Below are positions 1 to 9,583 of a stretch of 22,101 bases of DNA, piece after piece. Under the pieces are notes generated by a model. That model ran no database searches. It saw only the letters and a program-made list of their open reading frames with translations, and was not told the DNA's origin. This DNA comes from Hymenopellis radicata (taxonomy: Eukaryota > Basidiomycota > Agaricomycetes > Agaricales > Physalacriaceae). The stretch is taken from assembly GCA_015501595.1 (NCBI GenBank), contig JADNRX010000797.1, positions 1 through 22,101 of the forward strand, given 5' to 3'. The translations under genes and the position numbers were made by a program. Numbering within the stretch: the first letter of the stretch is position 1; every line of letters begins with the position of its first letter.

Positions 1-1493
1 TATCATTTGAACACAGTGACATGCTAACGTATATATGTAGACTGCAGAGAAGCGAGCACATACGACCGTGAACCAGGCGCAGAATAAATTGCGACAGTTG
101 GAGGATGCCGCTCAAGAGGACATGCCCGCTAACGTCGCTGGATTAGAGGCGGCCAGGAAGGTATGCAACTTATTTTAGGAGATACGTACCAGTTTAGCTA
201 ATCTCTCTTAAAGGACGCGGAGGCTGAAAAGAAAACATCGAGAAGCAATTCGTAGACCACAACCAACGCAAGACCGAGATCGAGAATGAGCAGAAAGGTC
301 ATCAGACCAAGTTGGATGAGGTCAGGGCACAGTTGTCCGATCATGATGAGTATCGTCGGCAGTTGCAGGTGGGCGGCTTGAATCGGGCGTCATGTTTCTT
401 CGACTGACAATTGCTCCAGGACAACGTTGAGAAGGCGGCGGAGAGGCGCTTGAAAGCCAATCACGAGTTGAAGTACATGCAAGGGAAACTAGATGAAGAG
501 AGGACCAAACTGACTGAGTTCCAAAATACGGCGAGCGTGATCCAGGAGGAATTCGAGGTTTGCCGACCCATGTACTTACTTATCAGTTCTGACTCGAGCT
601 TCTTAGGCGTGGACCACGAAGGCTCTCGAGTTTTGTCCCCGCGTTGAGACCCATCGTTCGCACGAAGAGATTCAACGGAATTTGGACTCGACAAACGCTG
701 CTCTGAAGGAGCGAGAGAAGAGGTTCGTTATATTCTTTGGATGAAGTGCCTTGTATACTCAAAATGACAATCAGGCAAGGCGCAACTGTCGAGGAGATTC
801 TCGAAGAATTGAACAAGGCCAAGGCCGTTCTTCAAACTGCCGAGCAAGAATGGAGACACATGGTGAAGTTGAACAAAGTACGTCAACATGTTTTTTTCAT
901 GAAGAACTTCGCTAAAACCCTGTTCCCATGTGCAGCAACTCAAATCTTCTTTGATGACGCGTCTGGCAAGATGGCAGGAATTCCGTCGTCATATCGCCCT
1001 TCGGTGTAAACTTGTCTTCCAGTTTAACCTTTCTCATCGAGGTTACTACGGCAAGGTGCTCTTCGATCACGACAAGGGTACACTGCAGTTGAAGGTGCAG
1101 ACCGACGACGTCGCCGCGACCCAAGGTGGGTCGCGTGACAAGGATCCTAGGTCTCTCAGTGGAGGTGAAAAGTCATTCTCCACCATCTGCTTGTTGCTCT
1201 CGCTCTGGGAAGCTATCGGTTGCCCCCTGCGGTGCTTGGACGAGTTTGACGTATTCATGGACGCCGTCAACCGTCGTATCTCGATGAAGATGATGGTATG
1301 GATTGCGCCTTGTTCTCTTCTATAGACTCTGACCTGGTTTGATAGATCGAGACCGCCAATCAGTCCGACAAGAAGCAGTACGTGCTCATTACACCCCAAG
1401 ATATGAAACAATATCACCGTTGGGAACTCCGTTCGTGTCCACCGTATGACGGATCCCGAGCGTGGTCAAGGAACTTTGGCTTTCAGCGGCTAG
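1..1493 (+). CDS. SMC6: SMC6, structural maintenance of chromosomes protein 6 (3' part)
   Basis: C-terminal part of the SMC6 ATPase, which with SMC5 forms the SMC5/6 complex acting in DNA repair and chromosome segregation in the nucleus. The start lies left of the window. Inferred exons: 41-160, 214-368, 420-557, 607-722, 775-877, 936-1295, 1346-1493. The first exons encode a charged, heptad-rich coiled coil, including AWTTKALEFCPRVETHRS at the start of the 607 exon. The ATPase head follows: ABC signature LSGGEK at 1156-1173 and Walker B with Asp-Glu at 1239-1244 inside PLRCLDEFDVFMDAVNR, which is specific to SMC6. Two single-base frame breaks are visible. One A seems missing in the run at 232-235. 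One A seems extra at 1406-1408; beyond it the other frame reads NITVGNSVRVHRMTDPERG and stops at 1491-1493. SMC6 is normally essential or nearly so, so I read these as consensus errors rather than decay. The identification is very firm. Confidence 0.95.
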
Positions 1494-1883
1494 AGTCGCT
1501 GCTCCTCTTCACTGTAACTTATTGCACCCTTTAGTTTACAGTACCCGCTTGATATTTCTTCTATCGTATTTCTTGTACTTTACTCCCGCTGCAGAACTTA
1601 TAGACCAGTCTCTTACGACAATATTTCAAGAACGCTGCCTGCTTGCTTCACCCGAATGTGAGGAGTCGTTCCAGTAATCTTCGACAAGGCTTTCCGTCAA
1701 AGCTCTGGGATCATGTCAAGGATGCATCGATCAAGGTGAGCTGCATGACGCCATCAAAGTGTGCTTCTACGCACAGACCGCAGCTGTACTTACTCGTTGA
1801 TGAACACTGGTACTGCTAATGATACATGGTAAGTAATCAGTAACGTCGAGTCCTTCGTAATTAATCGTATGTAGTGAACTGTC
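1494..1883. other. Convergent intergenic stretch
   Basis: This stretch lies between the 3' ends of SMC6 (+) and the tandem four-helix protein (-). It holds T-rich 3'-UTR-like sequence and no supported gene. A short open frame at 1462-1677 overlaps the SMC6 end, has no recognisable domain and is not called. Confidence 0.5.
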
Positions 1884-3379
1884 CTAAAACTTCATCCAAG
1901 CAACAAAAATGCCACGCTCATAATTTATCATATGACGCCACATTATCGTGGAAACCGCCCCAGCCTTCGCCATCAACCCCATCTTGATAGTCAGCGCTGA
2001 TGTCAAAGCGAACAAAACCCAACCGACTCCAGAAGCCGCACCATCAGAGCCACACCACCAGCCGTTTTCTCCGTCAGAGGGAACGTCAAAGTCGCATTGG
2101 TACGGGAGTTCTGTCGTCATGAGGATGGAGAGCACGAGCCATCCTAGAGCTGCGATTAAGGCGGAGAAGAAGTGTACGCGAAGCCGGGCGAGGACGGATG
2201 TAGATAAAGCCCTGTTGTTGTAGGATAGCCTATAGGAATGAGCGACGGTAGATGGGGGATGAATGGAGTAACTTACAAGACGCTAGCCCAGATGAAGGAC
2301 CACAAGCCGAGGGCAGCGGCGAAACCTGCGTAAAAGACTACGCAACGAGGAAGTGAGTTGGAAATAAGATCACACAGCGACGTAAAAGTGAACTCGCCTT
2401 GTCGTGAAACAGAAAAATAAATGTCTCGGTTGACAATTCCAGAGAAGATGCCCATCCCCGTCTCTGCAATTCCAAGTATAATGATAAAAGCTATGGATAG
2501 ACGGTTCAACAATGTGGCTGCGTAAAAGAAGGCGTGCGTACAATACAGCGTGGCGCGGAACGTGGAACCAGGCGTACTAACATCGACAGGCGGCTTGCGG
2601 GATGGATCTATCGGGTCTTCCTTGGTGATATTATCCAGCTTGCCAGCATCCTTGTTACGCAGGAACATCATGACGGCTCCACAGCAGGCTAGTAGAATCA
2701 GTCAATTCTCTGAACATTTTTCCAATTGTAGGCTTGGCTGAAACTCACAAGTAATGAAGAGGAGCCATCCCAGGGCTGAAGAAGCCGCATCCGTAGCACA
2801 GGACCAGCCGCCGTTGCCCTCCCAGTTGTACGAATCGTCGCTGCATTGGATGGGGATCTGCTGGGTGAGTAGAATAGATAGGACTGTACCGACGTCTTTG
2901 AGTCGCCTATACTATGCGATGGATGGAGCTTACCGAGCCATACGCCTGCGAACGCAGTGACAGCGTACAAGTGTGCGCGCGCACGAGTGAGCGCGTGGAC
3001 GGACCAGGGCCTGTCGTTGTAGCACAGCCTGATTTGGGGACGGTGTGAGTCGTCGGCGGATGCTCTTCCGGTATACGCACAGCACAATGGACCATATGAA
3101 GGTCATGAGAGCAAAGAATGATGCGAATGACGCGTAGAACACTGATGGAGAGGGCTTGGCAAGTTAGACCTCACCGAACGTACGAGATTCAACGCACCTT
3201 GAGGCTTCGCACCATCTCGGGAGGGCGTGTACAACACTGATGCCATTATAGCGGCAGCGATTTGGAGAACAGAAATGGAAAGGATAATGGCTATAGTACG
3301 GCTTCCATCAGCTTCAATCGACGTAGAAATTAGGCCTCAGCTCACCATAAAGAGTCGTTCTGAACGTCTTGGAAAGCAT
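1884..3379 (-). CDS. Tandem (2 x 4-helix) MARVEL-like membrane protein
   Basis: Nine exons read leftward: 3379-3346, 3290-3198, 3141-3081, 3028-2934, 2883-2749, 2688-2542, 2490-2398, 2337-2277, 2229-1884. Together they give 1065 nt, or 354 residues plus stop, with every phase consistent and no frame break. Residues 1 to about 175 form one unit and about 180-354 a second homologous unit. Each has TFR(T/A)TLY, then a hydrophobic helix, then QVFYA(S/G)F with a second helix, a third helix ending WLVLSIL, a loop with paired Cys and Trp (QC...GGWSC / QC...GWWC), and a fourth helix around (A/G)LGWLLF or GVGWVLF. The overall layout resembles MARVEL-type fungal membrane proteins, but that assignment is tentative. 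Start is ATG at 3379-3377. The intron between 2490-2398 and 2337-2277 begins GC rather than GT. It could instead be two genes, but no good separate start precedes unit 2. Function is unknown; a plasma-membrane or endomembrane location is inferred. Confidence 0.7.
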
Positions 3380-3867
3380 GATGATGGAGGGAAGAAAGAA
3401 AGAAAAGATCCGAAGATTAATAGCCACCGCTAAACCACTTTAACTGTCTGATGCGTTTCAGGACAGGGAAACGAGCTCTCTACTTTGGGCTTGGGTGTGG
3501 CGCAGTGATACGCGATCAGTGAAATTCTGGAGTCTAATGTGTAAGATCGACGGCCTCAGTACAAGGACGTGACAAGACAGGCTTCTGCAACTACGTTCTT
3601 CGCGTTCAAGGTCCGTGATGTAGAGCTGGTGTATAACATTGTTGTTGGTTGACCACCATGTTAGAGCTAACCCTTGGCCAGCCCTTGGCGCGACTGGAGG
3701 GAGAAGCATCGCCTCATGTGATTGACGACGCGCATAGCATCTCAATATCTCGTGGCACCATCTGTAGAGAGATCTTTACCAAATCTTGGCGACTGAAGAG
3801 GTTAGCAGGAACCACGTGACACAGTCACATTGAGCTGGATTGGTCAGCAACCATTTTGTCTTCTTCC
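3380..3867. promoter_or_regulatory. Divergent intergenic region (likely bidirectional promoter)
   Basis: This region separates the starts of the leftward tandem membrane protein (ATG at 3379) and the rightward mL58 gene (ATG at 3868). It should hold both promoters. No specific site could be recognised. The antisense open frame at 3458-3745 has no domain character and is ignored. Confidence 0.45.
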
Positions 3868-4428
3868 ATGCAACGTCTGGCGCGGTCGTTGGGAGCGACG
3901 CGCTGCTATGCCACTCGCTGGCCTCGTCCCAAACCGGGAACCTCAGAACGTCCCCCATACCGTGCACCCGACCCGCTAGCCGCCAACCCGAAAGCGGCGG
4001 TCACTGCCCTTCCCGACGATCTCACCTTTATCCATCGTCCGCCTCCGACCGCGCCTTCCCCATTCTCCCTCACCACCAATCCGGTCTCGCCACTCCTGCG
4101 TCCAGCGACCAACACTGGCGCCAAGCTGCCGCCAAAGTCGCGGCCGAACAAGGAGATAATACCGGCGCGAAAACCTTTATCAGAGGAGCAGATTGACAAA
4201 ATACGCGAGTTACGCAGGGGAAATCCGGAAATGTACTCCAGGGGGAAGCTGGCAAAGATGTTCAAAGTTTCGCAGAATTTTGTCGGTCTCGTGGCGTCGT
4301 TGAAGAGCTCAAAGCGAAAAGCGCTACTGAAGCAGCGCGAGCTCCTGCATGAGACGCAGCGAACTAAATGGAGCGAGAGGCATCAGCTGGTAATGGCCAT
4401 CCGGAAGAAGCGCAGGGAGTTTTGGTAA
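3868..4428 (+). CDS. MRPL20: Mitochondrial large-subunit ribosomal protein mL58 (MRPL20)
   Basis: An intronless 186-codon gene for a fungal mitoribosome large-subunit protein, the MRP-L20 family (yeast Mrpl20, now mL58). The first ATG, at 3868, opens MQRLARSLGATRCYATRW, an Arg-rich amphipathic stretch with no acidic residues that fits a mitochondrial targeting sequence. The conserved family core follows: LPDDLTFIHRPPPTAPSPF near residue 50, then PLSEEQIDKIRELRRGNPE, then YSRGKLAKMFKVSQNFVGLV, and a basic tail ending AIRKKRREFW just before TAA at 4426-4428. A longer in-frame extension from 3856 would need TTG as start and is not favoured. A decayed second copy lies at 5281-5674, so this is the functional one of a tandem duplicate pair. 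The identification is firm from the motif order. Confidence 0.92.
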   Translation: MQRLARSLGATRCYATRWPRPKPGTSERPPYRAPDPLAANPKAAVTALPDDLTFIHRPPPTAPSPFSLTTNPVSPLLRPATNTGAKLPPKSRPNKEIIPARKPLSEEQIDKIRELRRGNPEMYSRGKLAKMFKVSQNFVGLVASLKSSKRKALLKQRELLHETQRTKWSERHQLVMAIRKKRREFW

Positions 4429-4594
4429 TGGTAAGTGTCGCTGTCTCACAGTTCAGTTATCCTTGTGCTAATGATGCTCGACAGGTCACACGTATACTAC
4501 TTGACTTGCAATCATAAATTCTGTCAACCTTAGAACAGAGCAAGATGGCTTAAATAGCACGCGTGTCTGTATGGTATCGCTCATAGCGCCCACT

Positions 4595-5032
4595 ATGTCT
4601 GCTCCTTCCTACTCTGACCAACCGCCGAGGAATGGGCGCGCAATGTAGGCACTGAACTTTCCCCTTCCTTTCTAACGCTTTCAAGTAGCAGAACAGTCCT
4701 TCACAGCAGAGGTGGTTTTCCATTTTGCCGACCTGCCCCCAGCCCATGGGCGGGCAGGCTATATATCTCTAGAGGGTCTCTGAACGAGCATCCTAATCAT
4801 TATTGTTGTTCGAAATCTGTTATGGTGGCGGTCAATGTGACCTACACGTTCGTCGACTTTCAAGAGACCATATCTATCCGAGTTTTCGTGGTATGCACCC
4901 TCAGGTCTTCAGACGTAGACGCCATGTTGTGGACTGTCTGGTTTTCATTGCTCACTGCGCATAGGGGAACAAGGTTGTACGCCGACTTTTCGCAGGTGCA
5001 CCAGGTCCTGGCGAAGAGGGGGGGTGGAATAG
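4595..5032 (+). pseudogene. Decayed upstream copy of the NTF2/SnoaL-like gene
   Basis: This is the upstream member of the tandem duplicate and matches the gene at 5837-6740 piecewise. It keeps the start (MSAPSYSDQ against MSTTSHSDQ), the ATGGGCGCGCAA...GTAGG first splice donor region and the later segments MVAVNVTYTFVDFQET (from 4822) and YADFSQVHQVLAK. A one-base loss in exon 1 breaks the frame, giving a stop right after GRAM. Most of exon 2 and the following intron are deleted: the sequence jumps from ...TTTCAAG to AGCAGAACAGTCC, and again near 4748 straight to the end of intron 3. No NTF2-like fold could be made. The stop equivalent to the intact copy is at 5030-5032. Confidence 0.75.
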
Positions 5033-5280
5033 AGATACTTTAGTACCTGAATGCGCAAGGTTTGTATGCGTATTTCAATGTTTGTTCGACTTACCCGGAC
5101 AATCCCCTCACGACCACCACCCACTCCAAGCACAACCAAAGAGGTCCGAATTGCTCAAAGACCTGGTGAGTGTTCCGTGATTCTCTTTCAGTTGCATTCC
5201 AGACACCATGAATATGTCCCCATACGAACTACCTGGACAATGCAATGCGGGCAGTGACGAAAAATGCTCGAATGTTGACT

Positions 5281-5674
5281 CGACCTAAAGCAGCAGTCAC
5301 CGCCTAATTTCCGACGATCTCACCTTGATCTACCGGCCGCCTCGGACCGCGCCATCCTCATTCTCCCTGATCGCCTCTCCTGCGTCCAGCGAGATCTGCT
5401 GCCGTCAAGGTCACGGCCGAATAAAGAAATAATACCTGTGCGAAGACCTATCTATATCGCAGGAACAGTATATTGACAACATACGCGAAAATCCAGAAAT
5501 GTAGTCCGGAGGGACGCTGGCCAGTAAAGCCTCGGAGATTTTTTTGGCCTCGTTGCGTCGATAAAGAGCTCTGAGCGAAAAGCGCCATGAAGAAGCGTGA
5601 GCTTCTTCATGAGACGTAGCGAGCCACATCAGCTGGTAATGGCTATCCGAAAAAAGCGAAGAGAATCTTGGTAG
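5281..5674 (+). pseudogene. Decayed, 5'-truncated duplicate of mL58/MRPL20
   Basis: This aligns throughout with the intact mL58 gene from about 3985 to 4428. Shared stretches include CCGACGATCTCACC, CGGCCGAATAAAGAAATAATACC (intact form: CGGCCGAACAAGGAGATAATACC), CAGCTGGTAATGGC and the terminal CTTGGTAG. It lacks the first roughly 40 codons, including the start and targeting sequence. It has a 12-bp loss where the intact gene encodes LRRG, an in-frame TAG at 5502-5504 in place of a Tyr codon, and several indels afterwards. It is clearly non-coding. Homology continues past both ends into the duplicated flanks, so it arose by segmental tandem duplication, not retroposition. Confidence 0.85.
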
Positions 5675-5836
5675 TGGTATGTGACGCTGTCGCGGCTCAG
5701 TTACGCGTGCTAATCCTCTACAAGGATAGTTATGCGTATGCTACTTGGCTAGGAATCATAACGCGGAGTATAGTTGGAACCGAGCAAGACGGCTTAAATA
5801 GCAATCGTGTGTATGGTGCCGCTCATAGTGCCCTCC

Positions 5837-6740
5837 ATGTCTACTACTTCCCACTCTGACCAAACCGCCAATGAATGGGCGCGCAAAGTAGGCATCGGGC
5901 TTTCACGAACCTTCTCTAACCAACTCTTCAGTTTTACATTCTCCTCGATTCGAGGGACTACTCCCAACTTGCAGAACAGTACCTCACGGAAGACGTGGTT
6001 TTCAATCTGGGCGATCTACCCCCAGCCCGCGGGCATGAGGGCTTCGTATCAACTGTTAGCCTTATCGCCCCGCATCTGAAGTCGATGCATCACCAGTGAG
6101 TATATATGCTTCACGGACGTTCATTCACCGTTAACGATGTTAATAGGGTTACCAATCGTATGTTTCCTAGACTCATACTGTATTTGAGTGTATGGGTGAA
6201 ACGTAACGCATAACAGCGGGGTGGTTTCGGTGGCACCTAGAGCGTTACATAACGCGAAATTTAGGCCCGTTTCAGCAGTCCGGGTGCGTTACATGCGTCG
6301 GGCGGCCCCGCTTCGCGGGGCGGGCGGAGGAGTCGGTGGCGCTCGGTATCACCTGGGGGTACCGTAACGCAAAACTCAGCCTCCGTTTCACCTGCTGGGG
6401 GTGTTACGGGTCACGTGATGGTTTCACCCATACACTCAAATACAGTACGCTCTATCTTCCAAGGATCGCTAAGCAAGCATCCTAGTCATCGCTGTTGGGA
6501 ATTTCGTTATGGCGGCCGTGCATGTGACGTACAAGCTGGCCGACTTTGAGGAGACAAGGTCTATGCGCGCTTTTCGGTGTGTTCACATTCAGGCCGTCGG
6601 ACGTAAGTCATCATGTTGTGGACAATCTTATTCCCGTTATTCACCAGCACTACTCCCAGGCGAACAAGGCGTGCAAGTATGAAGTCTACGCCGACTTTAC
6701 ACCGGTGAACCAGGTCCTTGCAAAGATGGGGGTGGAATAG
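5837..6740 (+). CDS. NTF2/SnoaL-like small protein (copy carrying a MITE in an intron)
   Basis: A five-exon gene of about 145 residues. Exon 1, 5837-5887, reads MSTTSHSDQTANEWARK. Exon 2 starts at 5932 after a 44-nt intron with a CTAAC branch site and reads FYILLDSRDYSQLAEQYL, then TEDVVFNLGDLPPARGHEGF, ending SMHHQ. Later exons give VTNLIAVGNFVMAAVHVTYK, LADFEETRSMRAF, FGVFTFRPSD and, after another intron, ANKACKYEVYADFTPVNQV to TAG at 6738-6740. The pattern is that of SnoaL-like/NTF2-like proteins: helix, acidic 'tragedy' strand, G-rich turn, central His, then beta strands with a final Y-x-D-x-x-P. The family includes small cyclases, isomerases and proteins of unknown function, so no reaction is proposed. 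An extra C at 6575 breaks the frame between RAF and GVFTF; the degenerate sister copy lacks it, which suggests a sequencing error. Intron 3 (6158-6485) contains a 268-bp MITE. Confidence 0.72.
6178..6202 (+). repeat. MITE left terminal inverted repeat
   Basis: A 25-bp repeat that is the perfect reverse complement of 6421-6445. Confidence 0.92.
6204..6407 (+). repeat. Three imperfect ~43-45 bp direct repeats inside the MITE
   Basis: Units at 6204-6248, 6250-6292 and 6365-6407 each begin TAACGC, carry an internal GTTTC and end GTTAC. The second and third are the most alike, both 43 bp. Between units two and three lies the hairpin GCCCCGC-TTC-GCGGGGC at 6305-6321. Subterminal repeats of this kind often mark transposase-binding sites; that role is inferred. 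Confidence 0.65.
6421..6445 (-). repeat. MITE right terminal inverted repeat
   Basis: A 25-bp repeat that is the perfect reverse complement of 6178-6202. TA follows immediately. Confidence 0.92.
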
Positions 6741-7062
6741 GACCGTCTGATACTACTTATGATGATGTGCAAGGCTTGTGTACGCTTGTTCTACAACCAC
6801 CACCCACTCCAAGGACCAATTTCACGCGCTTTTCTTTTGAGTATTAGCACCTCTTGCTTGCCTCTTGCAGTTCCCTTGCTGGACAAGGTCTTGATTTTGA
6901 CTGCTCGAAGTCTCTGGATCCCTGGAAACTCGCATTCGTTGCATGCAACTTTTCTTCTACGCGAACTAGTGAACAAACATCTAAAGCCATGTTACTGACA
7001 TCCAATTACAACTTGAACTATTAACAAACATGATGCACAGTGTGACTACACGTAGGTGGAGA
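6741..7062. other. Convergent intergenic stretch
   Basis: This holds the 3' flank of the SnoaL-like gene (end of the duplicated block near 6815) and of the leftward MFS permease. There is no supported gene; the open frames here have no domain character. Confidence 0.5.
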
Positions 7063-9583
7063 TTATAATGCAGGAACGTTAGGAATCTGAGCGTCATGAA
7101 TGGATTCAGTCGTAGCCTTTTCTTTCACATCCTCCGAGCTAGTCTGAGACTCTATTTCCTTCTCAGTCTGAGGTTTTGCGAGCTTCTGAGCGATTTCGCG
7201 GTTGTGTAGGAACTGGATGATCACCACGCAGATGACAGCGCAGACACCGAAGGCCCATGTCGCGGGGAAACCACGTCTCCATGTAGGTCCCATGGTCTGT
7301 TGGAAGATGACGTTGGGAATCCAAGCGTCTACACGAAGTCAGCGCACGAGACTGAAAAGCAAGGGATAAACGTACTGAAGGCATAGAAGAAGCCGTTCAT
7401 GGCTGCGATCGTGAGAGCTCGCTCTTCGGCGTTCTTCGCACAAATCTTCGCATGATTAGTTTCTAATTCAGAATTGGCTGAGAGAAGCATACTTCGTTAG
7501 CCCATGTCCAGAACACGCAAGCTGGATGAACCTGTGAAAAACAATTCAAAGGGTAATAGGCGCAACGTACTGATGTACTCTCCAGCAATGATGAAGAAAG
7601 CGGCAAAACGGGCCTTCTCGTTTGACGGATAGATTGCCAAAATTGCATTACCCGACCATTGAACCAGAACCTAAAAATCTTTCTCAGCCTTCGGCCACAA
7701 TGACGCATGCAACCAACTTACCAAGGGAATAACAATCCACCAGAAACGGTTCCGTGTGATGTCGGAACCGAAACCCTGGACATCGCCTTAGTACATGTGA
7801 AGCACCTGGATGACAGGAGAACTATACCCAAAGGAAAACGGTCAGAGCCGATACCAGGTTAGCGCAAGCTGGTATGATGTTTCTCGAATTGACTGAGTAC
7901 CCCATAAACTCTACCCAACGGTGTCAAAGAATTGTGGAGTGAGGCTAGAGGTTCCAACACTTACTAAGATAGATGGCGAAGTAACTGTTGGCCTGGCACG
8001 AGTTGCCGTAGAATATGTAGGCGATGATCAGCATCCAGAACCTCCAGCGTGTTAAAAGTCTCTTGAAGAACGACCAGTTCATGAGTGTGCCGATTTCAAC
8101 GCGACCGACGTTGGCACAGCGCTGGATAGCCATTTGCCGCTCCTCTTCCGTGATGTACCAAACTCTGCTAACAAAACGAAGTCAGAAGCGCGCAGCGAGG
8201 TTACAATGATTTGCGCGTACAGGTATGGGGATAATCGGGCAGGACGAAGAGGCACATTATCTGTCCCAGAAATATGTCAGGGAAGCTTTCAGGATAGACG
8301 AGGCGGTTACCGTACAGCGACAGGCATCGTCATGATACCACAGATGACATACAACCACCTGCGGAAATTGTCAAGCCTCGAAGCGACTACACGAATAGAC
8401 ACCTACCTCCAACCGGCAAGCCCGTGGCGCCCGTCCATAGTGTTGTAGATGGCAGCTTGGAGGAATCCACTACATGCAGAGCCGACGAATCCAGTAAGAT
8501 GCCAACTACTCGGTGGTCAGTATACTCAATGAACGGATTCAGGAACCAGACTTACATCGCCACGCGTTTAGCCAATTCAGGTTTCGTGTCTAAGGAACGA
8601 TTTAAGCGGAAAGCCAGAAGCCTCAAGTCAGATGCACATACACCACGAGCCCAAAGGAAAATGATCACTGGAGAGAACGCCGATTCGAAGAAGCCGACCA
8701 TGAAGCTACATGGGAAAGATGAGAATTTGAATCCATATGTGTTCCGGTAAAGGGCACCGACCGGAAGAAGTACATCATTTGCGGGTTCCGAGCCCAGCTT
8801 GTGCGAACCTGCCTTTGGCTAAGCGCTTCCGAACTGGGGAAGCACATGGAACCGGGGACGTACGTGAATGTTCCCCAACCAATCTCACACGCGAATAGCC
8901 ACCATGAAGGGCGAATCTTGAGCGCTATCCAGGACGAAGGAATTTGCATGATCGCGAACCCGACGATGTAGGTTGCTAATCGGAAGCATAATTGAGATTT
9001 AGTCGCGACCGAGTTGTTGAGAGCTCACTTTGCATGTACGTGTACTCATTGCCTTGGATGTCGAGGTCCTCCTGCGGTGAACTTTGAGAAGCCGTTCATC
9101 GGTGTAGGCACAATCCTCACTAACCTTCATACCGGAAACATCTACATACGGTGAAGCACCTGATGCTCAGAATTTGATAGGAATTACTCACAAGCGTTAG
9201 ACAAGTTGGCTTGACTGCGAAAAAAACACGTAAGCAAGAAGGGAAGTGAAGGCCGACGACAGCTTACTCGATGTATTTCATAAACTGGGGGTAGAACGAG
9301 TCAAGACACGACGACAAGAGCAATAACGACACAACGTACCCATCCCAGACACGCGCATAGGAGAATACCAGCGTCAAGCTTTCGAAGCAGATGTCTTTCC
9401 GCGGGGGACTTCAAATGTTGGTCCGAGTCCCACAGATAGTAGAGGATCTACCTCGTGCATTAGACACGAGAATAGCGCGACAGGAGCGTCCAACCTTCTT
9501 GCCAAAGGAGACATGCTGGCCTCGAAGGGAGAAGTTTGAGGAGCAACTAAGTCAGCTGCGGTCTTGTCCGAGCCAAATCCCAT
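7063..9583 (-). CDS. ACS-family MFS permease (pantothenate/allantoate-type, Dal5/Liz1-like)
   Basis: A leftward gene with many short introns, from ATG at 9583 (MGFGSDKTAADLVAPQTSP) to TAA at 7063. Pieces in order: HLLRKLDAGILLCACLGW, then DQANLSNAYVSGMKED and LDIQGNEYTYMQ (the hallmark loop of anion:cation symporters such as Fen2/Liz1/Dal5), GFAIMQIPSSWIALKIRPSW, CEIGWGTFT, MVGFFESAFSPVIIF, TKPELAKRVAIWHLTGFVGS, LPDYPHT, then WYITEEERQMAIQR and YFAIYL, RNIIPACANLVSALTVFLW, GFGSDITRNRFWW, NAWIPNVIFQQTMGP, and an acidic cytosolic tail. It should be a 12-helix plasma-membrane importer of an organic anion; the substrate cannot be read. Single-base losses in homopolymers near 8778-8780 and 8653-8655 break otherwise clean exons, and one junction near 8220 is unresolved. 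It shares its upstream region with the aldolase at 10081. Confidence 0.88.

Larger units (their letters stand above)
6178..6445. mobile_element. MITE, non-autonomous DNA transposon with TA target duplication
   Basis: The 268-bp element starts CTGTATTTGAGTGTATGGGT at 6178 and ends with the exact reverse complement at 6445, giving perfect 25-bp terminal inverted repeats. TA dinucleotides at 6176-6177 and 6446-6447 are the target-site duplication, as for Tc1/mariner-type elements. It has no coding capacity. The interior has three imperfect direct repeats and a GC-rich hairpin. It lies inside intron 3 of the NTF2/SnoaL-like gene on the other side of the donor from any exon, and removing it would leave a normal 58-nt intron. 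The perfect terminal repeats argue for recent insertion. Confidence 0.85.
3985..6815 (+). repeat. Tandem segmental duplication (mL58 + SnoaL-like unit)
   Basis: Two adjacent units, about 3985-5135 and 5281-6815, are collinear: mL58 coding end, the CTTAAATAGCA...TGTATGGT spacer, the SnoaL-like gene, then a 3' flank ending in the shared ACCACCACCCACTCCAAG. Copies differ by many substitutions and indels, so the event is not recent. The second unit is longer because of the MITE and because the first unit has lost SnoaL exon sequence. Confidence 0.8.

Noticed and set aside
1684..1860. Possible small structured RNA downstream of SMC6 (TGATGA and TGATACATG-like pieces suggesting box C/D)
   Set aside because: There is no paired terminal stem, no convincing box D with proper spacing and no tRNA-like arms.
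3458..3745. 95-codon minus-strand open frame between divergent genes
   Set aside because: No domain, low-quality composition, lies in a promoter region and shows no splice-linked continuation.
4748..4800. Possible second MITE remnant in the upstream SnoaL copy
   Set aside because: No terminal repeat or TA-flanked end remains; the gap is better explained as a deletion spanning the intron.
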